Of a DNA stretch of 7,150 bases, positions 1-5,767 are shown piece after piece (position 1 is the first letter of the stretch; each line of letters opens with the position of its first letter). The stretch lies in assembly GCA_013698055.1 (NCBI GenBank), contig JACCVS010000322.1, positions 1-7,150 of the forward strand, given 5' to 3'. Source of the DNA: Acidobacteriota bacterium. Its GTDB lineage: Bacteria > Acidobacteriota > Blastocatellia > Pyrinomonadales > Pyrinomonadaceae. Position numbers and translations under genes: made by a program. The notes below the pieces were generated by a model. The model did no database searches, was not told the origin of the DNA, and saw only the letters and a program-made list of their open reading frames with translations.

Positions 1-122
1 GTGGCGATGTTATATAGAACTTACGCATTAAATGAAAGTTTCCGCTGATGGCGGAGATTTATCAAGCGCGAGGGAGAGGCAAGCGCACGGACGCCAACCC
101 AGCGTCGTGAGCGAAAACTAAT

Positions 123-626
123 ATGAGCTGGCCCATCGGAACACAGGTTGACCAACAGGCACCCGACTTCACCATGAAGGATGAGCGAGGCGAAGAGTGG
201 CGTCTCTCTGAGAAGCGCGGCCAGGTGGTTGTGATGCTCTTTTATCCGGGCGACGAAACGCCCGTCTGCACAAAACAGATGTGCTCTGTCCGCGACCGCT
301 GGAATGATTACCTTGCGACGGGCGCGGAGATCGTCGGTGTCTCGACCGACACAATCGAATCGCACCGGAAGTTCAGCGAAAACCACGAGCTTCCCTTTCG
401 CCTGCTGGCTGACCCCGACGGCAAGGTGACGAGCCTCTATGGCGTTCGCTCATGGATACCGGGGCGCTCCGCTCGCGCCGTCATCGTGATAGACGCTCAC
501 GGCATCGTGCGGCATCGCCAGGTTCAACCGCTTTCGCTCTTTCGTCCGAAAGATAATCAGGTCATCGAGGCTATTCGGATAGCGCAATCCGATCAGACTG
601 CACGCGCGAGCGGGGCATCCGTATAG
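123..626 (+). CDS. Peroxiredoxin, BCP/AhpC-TSA type
   Basis: A 167-residue thiol peroxidase of the thioredoxin fold, expected to reduce H2O2 and organic hydroperoxides in the cytoplasm; no signal peptide is seen. The motif FYPGDETPVCT (residues 40-50) holds the peroxidatic Cys49 with the conserved Pro42 and Thr46. Cys54, five residues later, matches the resolving cysteine of the BCP (PrxQ) class. Arg118 in GRSARAVIVID (114-124) is a plausible active-site arginine. The N-terminal APDF (13-16) is the usual AhpC/TSA start. Length is close to E. coli BCP (156), with about ten extra C-terminal residues. The ATG at 123 is the first start after an in-frame stop at 108-110; no clear Shine-Dalgarno precedes it. 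Only 21 bases separate it from the YggX-like gene, so the two probably form an oxidative-stress operon. Family assignment is firm; the exact substrate is not known. Confidence 0.93.
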   Translation: MSWPIGTQVDQQAPDFTMKDERGEEWRLSEKRGQVVVMLFYPGDETPVCTKQMCSVRDRWNDYLATGAEIVGVSTDTIESHRKFSENHELPFRLLADPDGKVTSLYGVRSWIPGRSARAVIVIDAHGIVRHRQVQPLSLFRPKDNQVIEAIRIAQSDQTARASGASV

Positions 627-635
627 TTTCACCAT

Positions 636-641
636 AAGGAG
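636..641 (+). promoter_or_regulatory. Shine-Dalgarno of the YggX-like gene
   Basis: AAGGAG lies 6 bases before the ATG at 648. It fixes that start against the overlapping out-of-frame ATG at 643. The site lies in the short gap after the peroxiredoxin stop. Confidence 0.8.
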
Positions 642-647
642 ATTGTT

Positions 648-938
648 ATGTCAGACAAGATCAAGTGCGCACGTTGCGGGCAGAAGCGGCCCCCGATTGG
701 ATACGCGCCCGTCCCGACGGAACTTGGACAGAAGATCGGCGCGGAAATGTGCCAACCTTGCTGGGCTGAGTGGCTTCAGAAACAATCGCAGCTTATCAAT
801 CACTTCGGGCTTGATCTTTCCAACCCGGACACGCACGGCATTCTTTTCGACAACATGAAAGGTTTCTTCTACGGCGGCTCAAGCGAACTGGCGCAAATAG
901 ACACGTCGAAGGAAGGCAGCGTCAAGTGGGATAATTAA
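648..938 (+). CDS. YggX-like Fe(2+)-trafficking / oxidative damage protection protein with two CxxC pairs
   Basis: A 96-residue soluble protein. Residues 24-51 (TELGQKIGAEM, then WAEWLQKQSQLIN) align by eye with E. coli YggX (GELGKRIYNEI, then WAQWQHKQTMLIN). The C-terminal part (NMKGFFYGG) matches the family end. YggX proteins protect iron-sulfur clusters from oxidation and are linked to the labile iron pool. Classical YggX has a conserved Cys7. Here Cys7 is present but belongs to C-A-R-C (7-10), and a second pair C-Q-P-C (35-38) sits where the E. coli protein has none. The four cysteines suggest a zinc-ribbon-like or Fe/Zn site; that is inference. The gene follows a peroxiredoxin by 21 bases with a strong AAGGAG, which supports a shared role in oxidant defence. 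Family assignment is good; the metal site is unproven. Confidence 0.85.
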   Translation: MSDKIKCARCGQKRPPIGYAPVPTELGQKIGAEMCQPCWAEWLQKQSQLINHFGLDLSNPDTHGILFDNMKGFFYGGSSELAQIDTSKEGSVKWDN

Positions 939-947
939 AAGTGTAAA

Positions 948-1009
948 ATTAGAAATGCGAAATGGAAGACGAAAAGCTCGCGCTTGGTCTTCCATTTTGC
1001 ATTTCTAAT
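948..1009. terminator. Long hairpin between convergent genes (bidirectional terminator or palindromic repeat)
   Basis: Arms 948-970 and 987-1009 are 23 bases each and pair with a single G:T exception around a 16-base loop. The loop itself holds AAGC/GCTT. The A/T runs flanking the arms (AAAATT on the left, AATTTTG on the right) would give U-rich tails on both strands. The right arm covers the TAG stop of the DUF1622 gene (1005-1007), so that gene ends inside the stem. It fits a shared terminator for the peroxiredoxin/YggX operon and DUF1622. The sequence could also be a dispersed palindromic repeat, which one window cannot decide. Confidence 0.7.
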
Positions 1010-1412
1010 CTTGAATTTTGCCTTCTTGAGTTCTTTCTTCTCTCATTTCTCGCATCAGAAAATAATTGAGTAAGGTTCGGATGACGGCGATAGCGCCGAG
1101 TTTGCCGATTTGATCCCAGCTTGGCGCAATCGCGGTTGAGAGGATGTCAGCGGCGAGTTGAAATTCGAGCGCGAGCGCCAGAAAGCGTGCCAGCGTGAGG
1201 CGCACACGGTTGAAGCTTTCAAGCTGCGGCGGGACCAACGCGCGCACGAATTGATACCCGGCGGCGATAATCCCAAGACCGATGATCACCGCGCCTGTCG
1301 TTTCGACGATCAATCGCAGCCATTGCACGGCATTGATGATCGAGCCTTCGACGGCTCCTTCATGCGGCGCTTGAATGAGATTGCTGGCGCTCTCCAGCAC
1401 GAAATTAAGCAT
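1005..1412 (-). CDS. DUF1622 family membrane protein
   Basis: A 135-residue integral membrane protein of unknown function. The conserved DUF1622 core is visible: FLALALEFQLAADIL (77-91), then APSW (96-99), IGKLGAIAVIRTLLNYFL (102-119) and an acidic/basic tail MREMREER. Hydrophobic segments lie near residues 34-56, 72-95 and 103-119, so about three membrane spans are likely. Length is normal for the family (roughly 110-140). The gene stands alone: it converges on the peroxiredoxin/YggX operon, and an inverted-repeat region separates it from the small basic-protein gene upstream. The ATG at 1412 has no strong Shine-Dalgarno. The final codons and stop are part of the 948-1009 hairpin. No function should be inferred beyond membrane location. 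Confidence 0.88.
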   Translation of the reverse strand: MLNFVLESASNLIQAPHEGAVEGSIINAVQWLRLIVETTGAVIIGLGIIAAGYQFVRALVPPQLESFNRVRLTLARFLALALEFQLAADILSTAIAPSWDQIGKLGAIAVIRTLLNYFLMREMREERTQEGKIQD

Positions 1413-1448
1413 GATGAAGCCCAGCTTAGAAGAGTATTTGGTTTAATG

Positions 1449-1547
1449 CCAGAGAAAAAGAGAGCGCAGAGAGTGTTCGACGCAGAGAGAGATTTGAGCC
1501 TTAACTCAAACACGTCCCTCCGCGTCAAAAATTCTCTGCGCCTCTGG
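1449..1547. repeat. Composite nested inverted repeat
   Basis: Four nested arm pairs share one centre. CCAGAG (1449-1454) pairs with CTCTGG (1542-1547), and GCGCAGAGA (1464-1472) with TCTCTGCGC (1533-1541). GACGCAGAG (1479-1487) pairs with CTCCGCGTC (1518-1526, one mismatch), and TTTGAG (1493-1498) with CTCAAA (1505-1510) around a 6-base loop. The GCAGAGA-rich arms look like the short palindromic repeats seen between genes in several environmental bacterial lineages. It lies between two minus-strand genes and may end transcription of the small basic-protein gene, though it has no clean T-tract. No gene is supported here. Confidence 0.6.
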
Positions 1548-1578
1548 AATCAGATGGATCGCTGTAGGAGCGAAGTTG

Positions 1579-1821
1579 TCAGTGGGTTGAATGCTGTGCA
1601 GTCTTCGCGCGCTTTTTCGCGATTTTCTTGGCGACCTGCCTTCTAGCCTTTTTCTTTTTAGACCAGGTTTTGGATGAGCCAGCGCCGCTGCCAGCGCCAT
1701 TGTAGGCAACTTTGGCCGGAGACGAACCAGCGCCATTGGCGAAGACGACGCCGGATGCGCCCAAACTGAGGGCGAGAGATAAGGCAACGACTTTGACTGA
1801 CTTCATGAATGTGGATTTCAT
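1579..1821 (-). CDS. Small secreted, Lys/Arg-rich protein of unknown function
   Basis: An 80-residue protein I do not recognise. Residues 1-28 form a typical Sec signal peptide: basic n-region, then VVALSLALSLGASGVVFA with likely cleavage after Ala28. The mature part (about 52 residues) starts with a Gly/Ser/Ala-rich stretch containing NGAGSS and NGAGSGAGSS (29-34, 41-50). It ends with a strongly basic tail KKKKARRQVAKKIAKKRAK (55-73). Such a tail could bind a polyanion (nucleic acid, phosphorylated lipid or exopolysaccharide), but nothing proves it. The start at 1821 is favoured over the ATG at 1806 because AAGGAG (minus strand, 1830-1835) lies 8 bases upstream. A good extended -10 promoter lies about 75 bases upstream. 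The gene appears to stand alone. Good start signals and a clear signal peptide make it likely real. Confidence 0.72.
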   Translation of the reverse strand: MKSTFMKSVKVVALSLALSLGASGVVFANGAGSSPAKVAYNGAGSGAGSSKTWSKKKKARRQVAKKIAKKRAKTAQHSTH

Positions 1822-1829
1822 CGGAAAAG

Positions 1830-1835
1830 CTCCTT
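1830..1835 (-). promoter_or_regulatory. Shine-Dalgarno of the small basic secreted protein
   Basis: AAGGAG on the minus strand, 8 bases before the ATG whose first base is 1821. It decides the start against the in-frame ATG at 1806. Confidence 0.75.
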
Positions 1836-1897
1836 CGTTAATGTTAAGGGGAAACGTAAATTTACCGGACTTACAGGGTACTTTCTACTGCTGAAAG

Positions 1898-1906
1898 ATT
1901 ATAACA
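1898..1906 (-). promoter_or_regulatory. Extended -10 promoter for the small basic secreted protein
   Basis: On the minus strand TGTTATAAT is a perfect extended -10 (TGn-TATAAT). No good -35 lies at the usual spacing, which is normal for extended -10 promoters. The start of transcription would be near 1891, giving a leader of about 70 bases. The leader contains a perfect 10-base palindrome GTAAATTTAC (1856-1865). Confidence 0.45.
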
Positions 1907-1997
1907 GGCGAAGCGCTCAAGGCGCGCATCCAAAACCGGTTTTCAAGTTGTGACCGGTTGGTTGGAAGCGTATGCCGAACCGGGCGGCAAGTCAACA

Positions 1998-3467
1998 TCA
2001 TAAAATCGCTTCGTTAATCTCTCGCGCCGCGCGGTGTCCTGACTGAAAAGCTCCCTGCATCCATCCCGGCCAACTCGATGCGTGTTCGCCCGCAAAATGT
2101 ATGCGCCCTTCAGGTCGCGCGATGTGCGGCAGAAGGTCTGACATCTGTCCCGGCTTAAACCACGCATAAGCGCCGCGCGCCCACCTGTCTTCATCCCAGC
2201 ACACGGACGTGCCGCCTTCATAGTTTTTGCGAATCCCCGGATAGACCTTCTCCACCTGTTCAAGCGTGAAGCTGAGACGCTCCGCTTCCTTCATCTCCGT
2301 CACGCGCCGTGCCTGTTCGCCCGTCATGTAAGAATCCAGGATGCCGCGCCTGCCCCGCTGGTTAAGAGTCGAATTAACAATCGCCATCACGGGCAGATCA
2401 GTGTAAGCGGAAATTCCCAATCCTTCACCCACCCAGAATTCCCTTCTCGACTGCAAATAGACGCGCGCTGCGGAAGTGTACGGCAGTTCCCTGATCGCTC
2501 GCTGCTTCTGAGGCGAAAACGCCGGGGAGACCTCAATGTCCCTGAGAACCGAGAATGGAATCGTGCAGACGAGACAATCGGCGGTGATAGTTTCATGAGT
2601 ATTCGATTGTAGATAAGTCACGCGCACTCCGCGCAAGTCATGTTCAAGGCGAACGACCGGCGAGCCGTAGCGAATCTTTGAGCTGAGCCTTCCGGCCAGA
2701 GCCTTTGGCAGCAAATCCATCCCGCCCCTGAGCGTGAATAACCGCCCCGAGTTGAGATTGAGCGCAGCCTCGCGCAGCACCATCAGCGCGGAAACCCTGT
2801 CAACGCCGTCTCCCGTCAAATCGGCGTCGTTCAATCTGAGCAGTCGCACGGCCTCATCAGACGCGCCCCGGCTCCGCAGGAAGTCCGCGTAAGTCATTTG
2901 GTCGTATTTTTTTAACTCTTCGGGCGGCCAACTGAGTGATGCCACATCGCCCATCTCCTGCAAAACTCGAATAACGTACTTCTCCGTCATCCCGCCGAGT
3001 CCCAATCTCTTCTCCTCCGGCGATAAGTCCAGAGGCCAGTTGATCTCGCTCACTTGCCCCGGATTGAAACGCTTTCCACGGAGATAATACGTGGGCATGA
3101 GATTCTGCCGGGGGACAGCAACGAGCGGAAGGCGAAAGAGCCTGATGTATTGCATGGTGAGGTCATGTGATTCCGGGATGAACATCGCTCCGGCTTCGGC
3201 GTGCAAGCCGTCTGCGAATGGCTCGCGCAAGGTGTGGACGCGGCCACCGGCGCGCGTGCGGGCTTCAAGAATCGTCACGTCATGACCCGCCCGCGTTAGT
3301 TTATAAGCGGCGGACAATCCTGCCAGTCCTGCCCCGAGGATTATGATTCTCTTTCGGCGAGAAGGTGCTTTTTCCGGTTGCTCGACAGCAGCCGGTATTT
3401 TTAGGCTATAAGTATGAAGCGCAGCAAGCCCCAGCGCACACTGCGTTAAAAATTCTCTACGTCTCAT
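1998..3467 (-). CDS. Flavin-dependent amine oxidase (monoamine/L-amino-acid oxidase family), Tat-exported
   Basis: A 489-residue FAD oxidase expected to turn an amine or amino acid into an imine, releasing H2O2. The Rossmann motif GAGLAG (45-50) leads to Glu68 for the FAD ribose and GGR (74-76). The C-terminal FAD motif FAGEH (458-462) and WMQGA (469-473) is typical of the family. The Cys that binds FAD covalently in mitochondrial MAO is absent, so FAD is probably non-covalent. The N-terminus [17 protein letters not shown] is a twin-arginine signal (RRxFL), implying export of the folded enzyme. I chose the ATG at 3467 because it places the Tat motif at the N-terminus. An in-frame ATG at 3545 would add 26 residues that look non-coding, and neither start has a strong ribosome site. 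It is divergent from the Cys-rich lipoprotein gene. The substrate cannot be told from sequence. Confidence 0.9.
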   Translation of the reverse strand: MRRREFLTQCALGLAALHTYSLKIPAAVEQPEKAPSRRKRIIILGAGLAGLSAAYKLTRAGHDVTILEARTRAGGRVHTLREPFADGLHAEAGAMFIPESHDLTMQYIRLFRLPLVAVPRQNLMPTYYLRGKRFNPGQVSEINWPLDLSPEEKRLGLGGMTEKYVIRVLQEMGDVASLSWPPEELKKYDQMTYADFLRSRGASDEAVRLLRLNDADLTGDGVDRVSALMVLREAALNLNSGRLFTLRGGMDLLPKALAGRLSSKIRYGSPVVRLEHDLRGVRVTYLQSNTHETITADCLVCTIPFSVLRDIEVSPAFSPQKQRAIRELPYTSAARVYLQSRREFWVGEGLGISAYTDLPVMAIVNSTLNQRGRRGILDSYMTGEQARRVTEMKEAERLSFTLEQVEKVYPGIRKNYEGGTSVCWDEDRWARGAYAWFKPGQMSDLLPHIARPEGRIHFAGEHASSWPGWMQGAFQSGHRAAREINEAIL

Positions 3468-3673
3468 TTTCTTGAAATAAAATCCGGTAAAAAGAGTCTC
3501 AATATTACTTGCGCGCCGCCTATGAACTAAGTTATCATCCGCCATCCTAAGGGAATGCCTCGCTTGGATTCAACGTTTTATTTAGTTTCAGGCAATTATT
3601 GACTCAGGGCAACCGTTTCGCTCGTTCTGGCCGGACAGGCGATGAGGTTTCAAGACTTTTTCGGCTCAATAAC

Positions 3674-3678
3674 AGGAG
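3674..3678 (+). promoter_or_regulatory. Shine-Dalgarno of the Cys-rich lipoprotein
   Basis: AGGAG lies 8 bases before the ATG at 3687. The 219-base divergent gap (3468-3686) must hold both promoters. TTGACT at 3599-3604 is a -35-like hexamer, but no convincing -10 follows at normal spacing. Confidence 0.65.
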
Positions 3679-3686
3679 AATAATCA

Positions 3687-4133
3687 ATGAAGATGAAACT
3701 GGCGGCGCTTCTGGCTGTAATCGTCCTCGGGCTTGCGGGCTGTGGTACGACTGACAATACCAGCAACTCGACGAACGCCTCGAACATGAACAAGGCGGCC
3801 AACATGTCCTCTTCGACCACTGCGCCGAAGGCCGACGAGAATATGGTCAAGGCTCAGGCCAACGCGACGGATGAAGTGGGCGGCACGAAAGAAGGCTGCA
3901 AATGTTCGGCTGCGGGGATGTCTTGCGCGACCAAGCCCGGCGAGAAGGGCTGCTGCGGCGGCAAAGACGGCGCTTGCTCGACGATGGTTGATGGTAAATC
4001 CTCCTGCTGTTCGAGCAAAGGCGGTGACGGCGCGGCATGTTGCTCTGCTTCAGGCAAGATGGCAATGGATGACAAGAACGCTTCCGCCCCGGCAGAAAAA
4101 CCTGCCGCTGCTCCGGCTGGCAAGAAGTCCTAA
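3687..4133 (+). CDS. Cysteine-rich lipoprotein, possible metal-binding
   Basis: A 148-residue lipoprotein of unknown function. Residues 1-19 are a lipoprotein signal with lipobox L-A-G-C; Cys19 is the lipidation site. A Ser/Thr/Asn-rich, low-complexity linker follows (20-62). Residues 71-119 hold ten cysteines: Cys71/73, 80, 89/90, 97, 107/108 and 118/119. They include one CxC and three CC pairs among Gly, Lys and Ser. This spacing resembles metallothionein-like or other cysteine-knot metal sites, though no named family is recognised. The tail (132-148) is an Ala/Pro/Lys stretch. The product is likely anchored to the outer or inner membrane facing the periplasm, where the cysteines could chelate metal or form disulfides. 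The start has a good AGGAG. A rho-independent terminator 45 bases downstream suggests a single-gene transcript. The linker resembles that of the next lipoprotein. Confidence 0.8.
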   Translation: MKMKLAALLAVIVLGLAGCGTTDNTSNSTNASNMNKAANMSSSTTAPKADENMVKAQANATDEVGGTKEGCKCSAAGMSCATKPGEKGCCGGKDGACSTMVDGKSSCCSSKGGDGAACCSASGKMAMDDKNASAPAEKPAAAPAGKKS

Positions 4134-4177
4134 AAGTCTTAACCTGTCAGAGCCGACAACATTCGAATTTCATTACG

Positions 4178-4213
4178 ACGGGCGATCCTGCACGCGCAAG
4201 GTCGCCCGTTTTT
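4178..4213 (+). terminator. Rho-independent terminator after the Cys-rich lipoprotein
   Basis: ACGGGCGA (4178-4185) pairs perfectly with TCGCCCGT (4202-4209). CCT/AGG extends the stem inward after a bulged T, and TTTTT (4209-4213) follows. This is a classic intrinsic terminator for the upstream gene and isolates the BON lipoprotein transcript. Confidence 0.85.
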
Positions 4214-4214
4214 C

Positions 4215-4244
4215 TTGCTTCCCGCCGGACTACTGATTTATGAT
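4215..4244 (+). promoter_or_regulatory. Possible promoter of the BON lipoprotein
   Basis: TATGAT (4239-4244) matches five of six bases of a -10 box. TTGCTT (4215-4220) is a weak -35 with 18-base spacing. It lies just after the terminator and would give a leader of about 145 bases. The rest of the 4134-4394 gap shows no gene. Confidence 0.3.
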
Positions 4245-4394
4245 ACGCTTGCTTTAAGCCCCCTTACCAAATCTTAATGCTTTAGCACAGGGCAAGCTCC
4301 GGAGTTGCAGCCTGCTCGATTTCGGCTTGCTATGAAGCAATCAAACTTCCGTCAAATGAACTGGCGCGAATTTTCTACGAAAGGGATTACAACT

Positions 4395-4913
4395 ATGAAG
4401 AGATTGACAGCACTCATCGCGGGCTTGACACTCGCGCTGCTGACGTTCGGATGTGGGGACACGACCGACAACAAGTCTAACACGTCCAACGCGACCGTCA
4501 TCAACAACAATGCCAACCGGAACACAAGCCCCCAGATGAACACCAACTCTGAGGCAAACGCCAACCGGGGAGCATACAACGCCAACATCAGCCAGGAAGA
4601 TTACGACAAAGAGAAAGATAGTTTCGGGAAGAAGGCTAAAGACCTGGGCGACAAGGTAGGCAGTGGCCTGACGGACGGCTGGATTTGGGTGAAGACGCGC
4701 GGCGCGCTGCTCGCAGCCGACGACCTTGAAGAATCCAGCATCAGCGTGGATGTTGAAAATGGCGCCATCACCCTGCGCGGAACGGTTCCCAACGCAGATC
4801 AAGTGAAGAAGGCGGACACAATCGCTAAAGGCATCAGCGGCAACAAGGGCGTGCAGAACCAGATTAAGGTCGGGGCTGGCGGCAATACAAACGCTAACGC
4901 GGCGAAAAAGTAG
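4395..4913 (+). CDS. BON-domain lipoprotein
   Basis: A 172-residue lipoprotein. The signal peptide MKRLTALIAGLTLALLTFGC has a lipobox-like end with Cys20 as the lipidation site. Residues 21-64 are an Asn/Thr/Ser-rich linker. A short charged segment (66-90) leads to a BON domain at about 98-159: VKTRGALLAADDLEESSISV, then GAITLRGTVPN (123-133), the following helix (about 135-148), and GVQNQIKV (152-159). BON domains (as in OsmY and some secretins) bind phospholipid or anchor to the envelope and often appear in osmotic or envelope-stress proteins. I chose the ATG at 4395 because the signal peptide begins there; an in-frame ATG at 4305 would add 30 residues that mask it. AAGGG lies about 10 bases upstream. 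A strong hairpin follows 48 bases after the stop. Confidence 0.88.
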   Translation: MKRLTALIAGLTLALLTFGCGDTTDNKSNTSNATVINNNANRNTSPQMNTNSEANANRGAYNANISQEDYDKEKDSFGKKAKDLGDKVGSGLTDGWIWVKTRGALLAADDLEESSISVDVENGAITLRGTVPNADQVKKADTIAKGISGNKGVQNQIKVGAGGNTNANAAKK

Positions 4914-4961
4914 TCTGCAAGCCGCCACAATTATCAATCTGGCGAAAGCAGAAGTTTTTCC

Positions 4962-5002
4962 AGCGAAAGGGCAAGAGGATGAAAACCTCTTGCCCTTTCG
5001 CT
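4962..5002 (+). terminator. Strong hairpin after the BON lipoprotein
   Basis: A perfect 17-bp stem (4962-4978 with 4986-5002) encloses the 7-base loop ATGAAAA. The tail (ATACATTT) is only weakly T-rich, so termination may be partial or the hairpin may protect the 3' end. Confidence 0.7.
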
Positions 5003-5081
5003 ATACATTTAAGCATCTGGCGCTCTGGTTAAGACCTTAACGAGGCATCAGCAGATAGCGTTAATCCTCGACTGTGAAGTG

Positions 5082-5087
5082 TATTAT
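5082..5087 (+). promoter_or_regulatory. Possible -10 box upstream of the acetyltransferase cassette
   Basis: TATTAT matches five of six -10 bases, and an overlapping TATATT (5085-5090) is equally good. No convincing -35 is seen. It lies outside the proposed cassette and could drive the acetyltransferase and, by read-through, the PHP gene. Confidence 0.25.
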
Positions 5088-5090
5088 ATT

Positions 5091-5121
5091 GCTATCGCAA
5101 TTGGTGGAAATTGCCGATGGC
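5091..5121 (+). other. Hairpin in the leader upstream of the cassette
   Basis: Arms 5091-5102 and 5109-5121 pair over 12 bp, with one bulged C and one G:T pair, around the loop GGTGGA. There is no T-tract after it, so it is not an obvious terminator. A second, perfect palindrome GGCTGCAGCC follows at 5141-5150. The role is unknown. Confidence 0.5.
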
Positions 5122-5159
5122 AGCCTAAACAGTAGTAGGCGGCTGCAGCCCAATTATAG

Positions 5160-5767
5160 TTAGGTTTCCATTTGATTTGATCGGAAGCTATATGAAGCCA
5201 GTTTTCACTTTCGCAATCGAGTCCGATGCCGATCTGCTTATTGAGTTGATGCGAGAGTTCTATGAGGTTGAGCATCTTCCTTATGATGAGCAGGTCGCGC
5301 GTCGAGCCTTGCGACATATTCTGAGTAATAGTATTTACGGAGTCGTCTACATTATTAATTTAGATGAAGAAGTGGTCGGCTACGTGGTACTCACCTTCGG
5401 CTTCAGTCTGGAATTTCATGGGCGAGATGCTCTTGTTGATGAGTTGTATATCAGAGAAGCGTATCGCAGCAGAGGCATGGGAAGATCGGCACTGAGCTTG
5501 ATCGAAGATGTTTGTCTCAGAGAAGATATCAAGGCAGTACATTTAGAAGTTGACAGAGCGAACGCGATAGCACAAGCGTTATATCGGAAGGCAGGGTATA
5601 AGGATCATGATCGGTTCCTGTTGACGAAGTGGATAGAGAAGAGATGATTCGGCGAAGGCAGAAACCTAACAACCCATTCAACCCGACGTCTCGATAGCTT
5701 CTCTTTCATCGTCGTGTTTGCAAATGCAGTTTGGATGCCTCATGCTCGGCGCAGGTTAACTCAGGCG
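5160..5767 (+). mobile_element. Putative single integron gene cassette carrying a GNAT acetyltransferase
   Basis: Integron cassettes run from the TT of one G/TTRRRY core to the G of the next and end in an attC site. Here GTTAGGT (5159-5165) fits the core consensus at the left edge and GTTAGCC (5767-5773) closes the attC at the right. A cassette's own first bases should complement the inverse core of its own attC. GTTAGGT is the exact reverse complement of ACCTAAC (5664-5670), as predicted. The 608-base unit holds one gene with a leader of only 32 bases, typical of cassettes, and has lower GC than its neighbours. No integrase gene and no second attC are seen, so it would be an isolated cassette. 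The right edge is strong; the left edge rests on a 7-base match. Confidence 0.75.
5192..5647 (+). CDS. GNAT family N-acetyltransferase
   Basis: A 151-residue acetyl-CoA-dependent acetyltransferase of unknown acceptor, presumably cytoplasmic. Motif A is clear: VDELYIREAYRSRGMGRSAL (82-101), with the pyrophosphate-binding R-S-R-G-M-G loop (92-97). VVGYVVLTFGFSLEF (61-75) gives the central strands. EVDRANAIAQALYRKAGY matches motif B with its Asn and the final Y. Length is typical for single-domain GNATs. The ATG at 5192 is preferred; an in-frame TTG at 5177 would add five residues, and GGAAG lies just upstream of the ATG. GC is about 46% by hand count over 5221-5640, against 53-57% in two sampled lines of the next gene, which suggests transfer. 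An attC site starts 16 bases after the stop, so the gene is most likely an integron cassette gene. Cassette GNATs range from drug-resistance to unknown small-molecule enzymes; the target cannot be told. Confidence 0.9.
   Translation: MKPVFTFAIESDADLLIELMREFYEVEHLPYDEQVARRALRHILSNSIYGVVYIINLDEEVVGYVVLTFGFSLEFHGRDALVDELYIREAYRSRGMGRSALSLIEDVCLREDIKAVHLEVDRANAIAQALYRKAGYKDHDRFLLTKWIEKR

Noticed and set aside
1..122. A gene end or promoter at the left edge
   Set aside because: One frame is open from base 1 to a stop at 46-48, but 15 codons cannot be assigned. TATATAG (11-17) is AT-rich, but its -35 would lie outside the window. A weak hairpin TCCGC/GCGGA (41-55) is too short to call.
1158..1646. 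162-codon plus-strand open frame
   Set aside because: It lies antisense to DUF1622 and the small basic gene and runs through an inverted repeat; the product has no recognisable domain, whereas the minus-strand frame matches DUF1622.
4341..4937. 198-codon minus-strand open frame
   Set aside because: Antisense shadow of the BON lipoprotein; the composition is Val/Cys/Arg-rich noise.
5010..5165. A second attC immediately upstream of the GNAT gene
   Set aside because: GTTAGGT fits R', and CCTTAACG (5035) and GCCTAAAC (5123) vaguely resemble R'', but no L''/L' arms pair at proper spacing, and the 5123-5165 span is too short.
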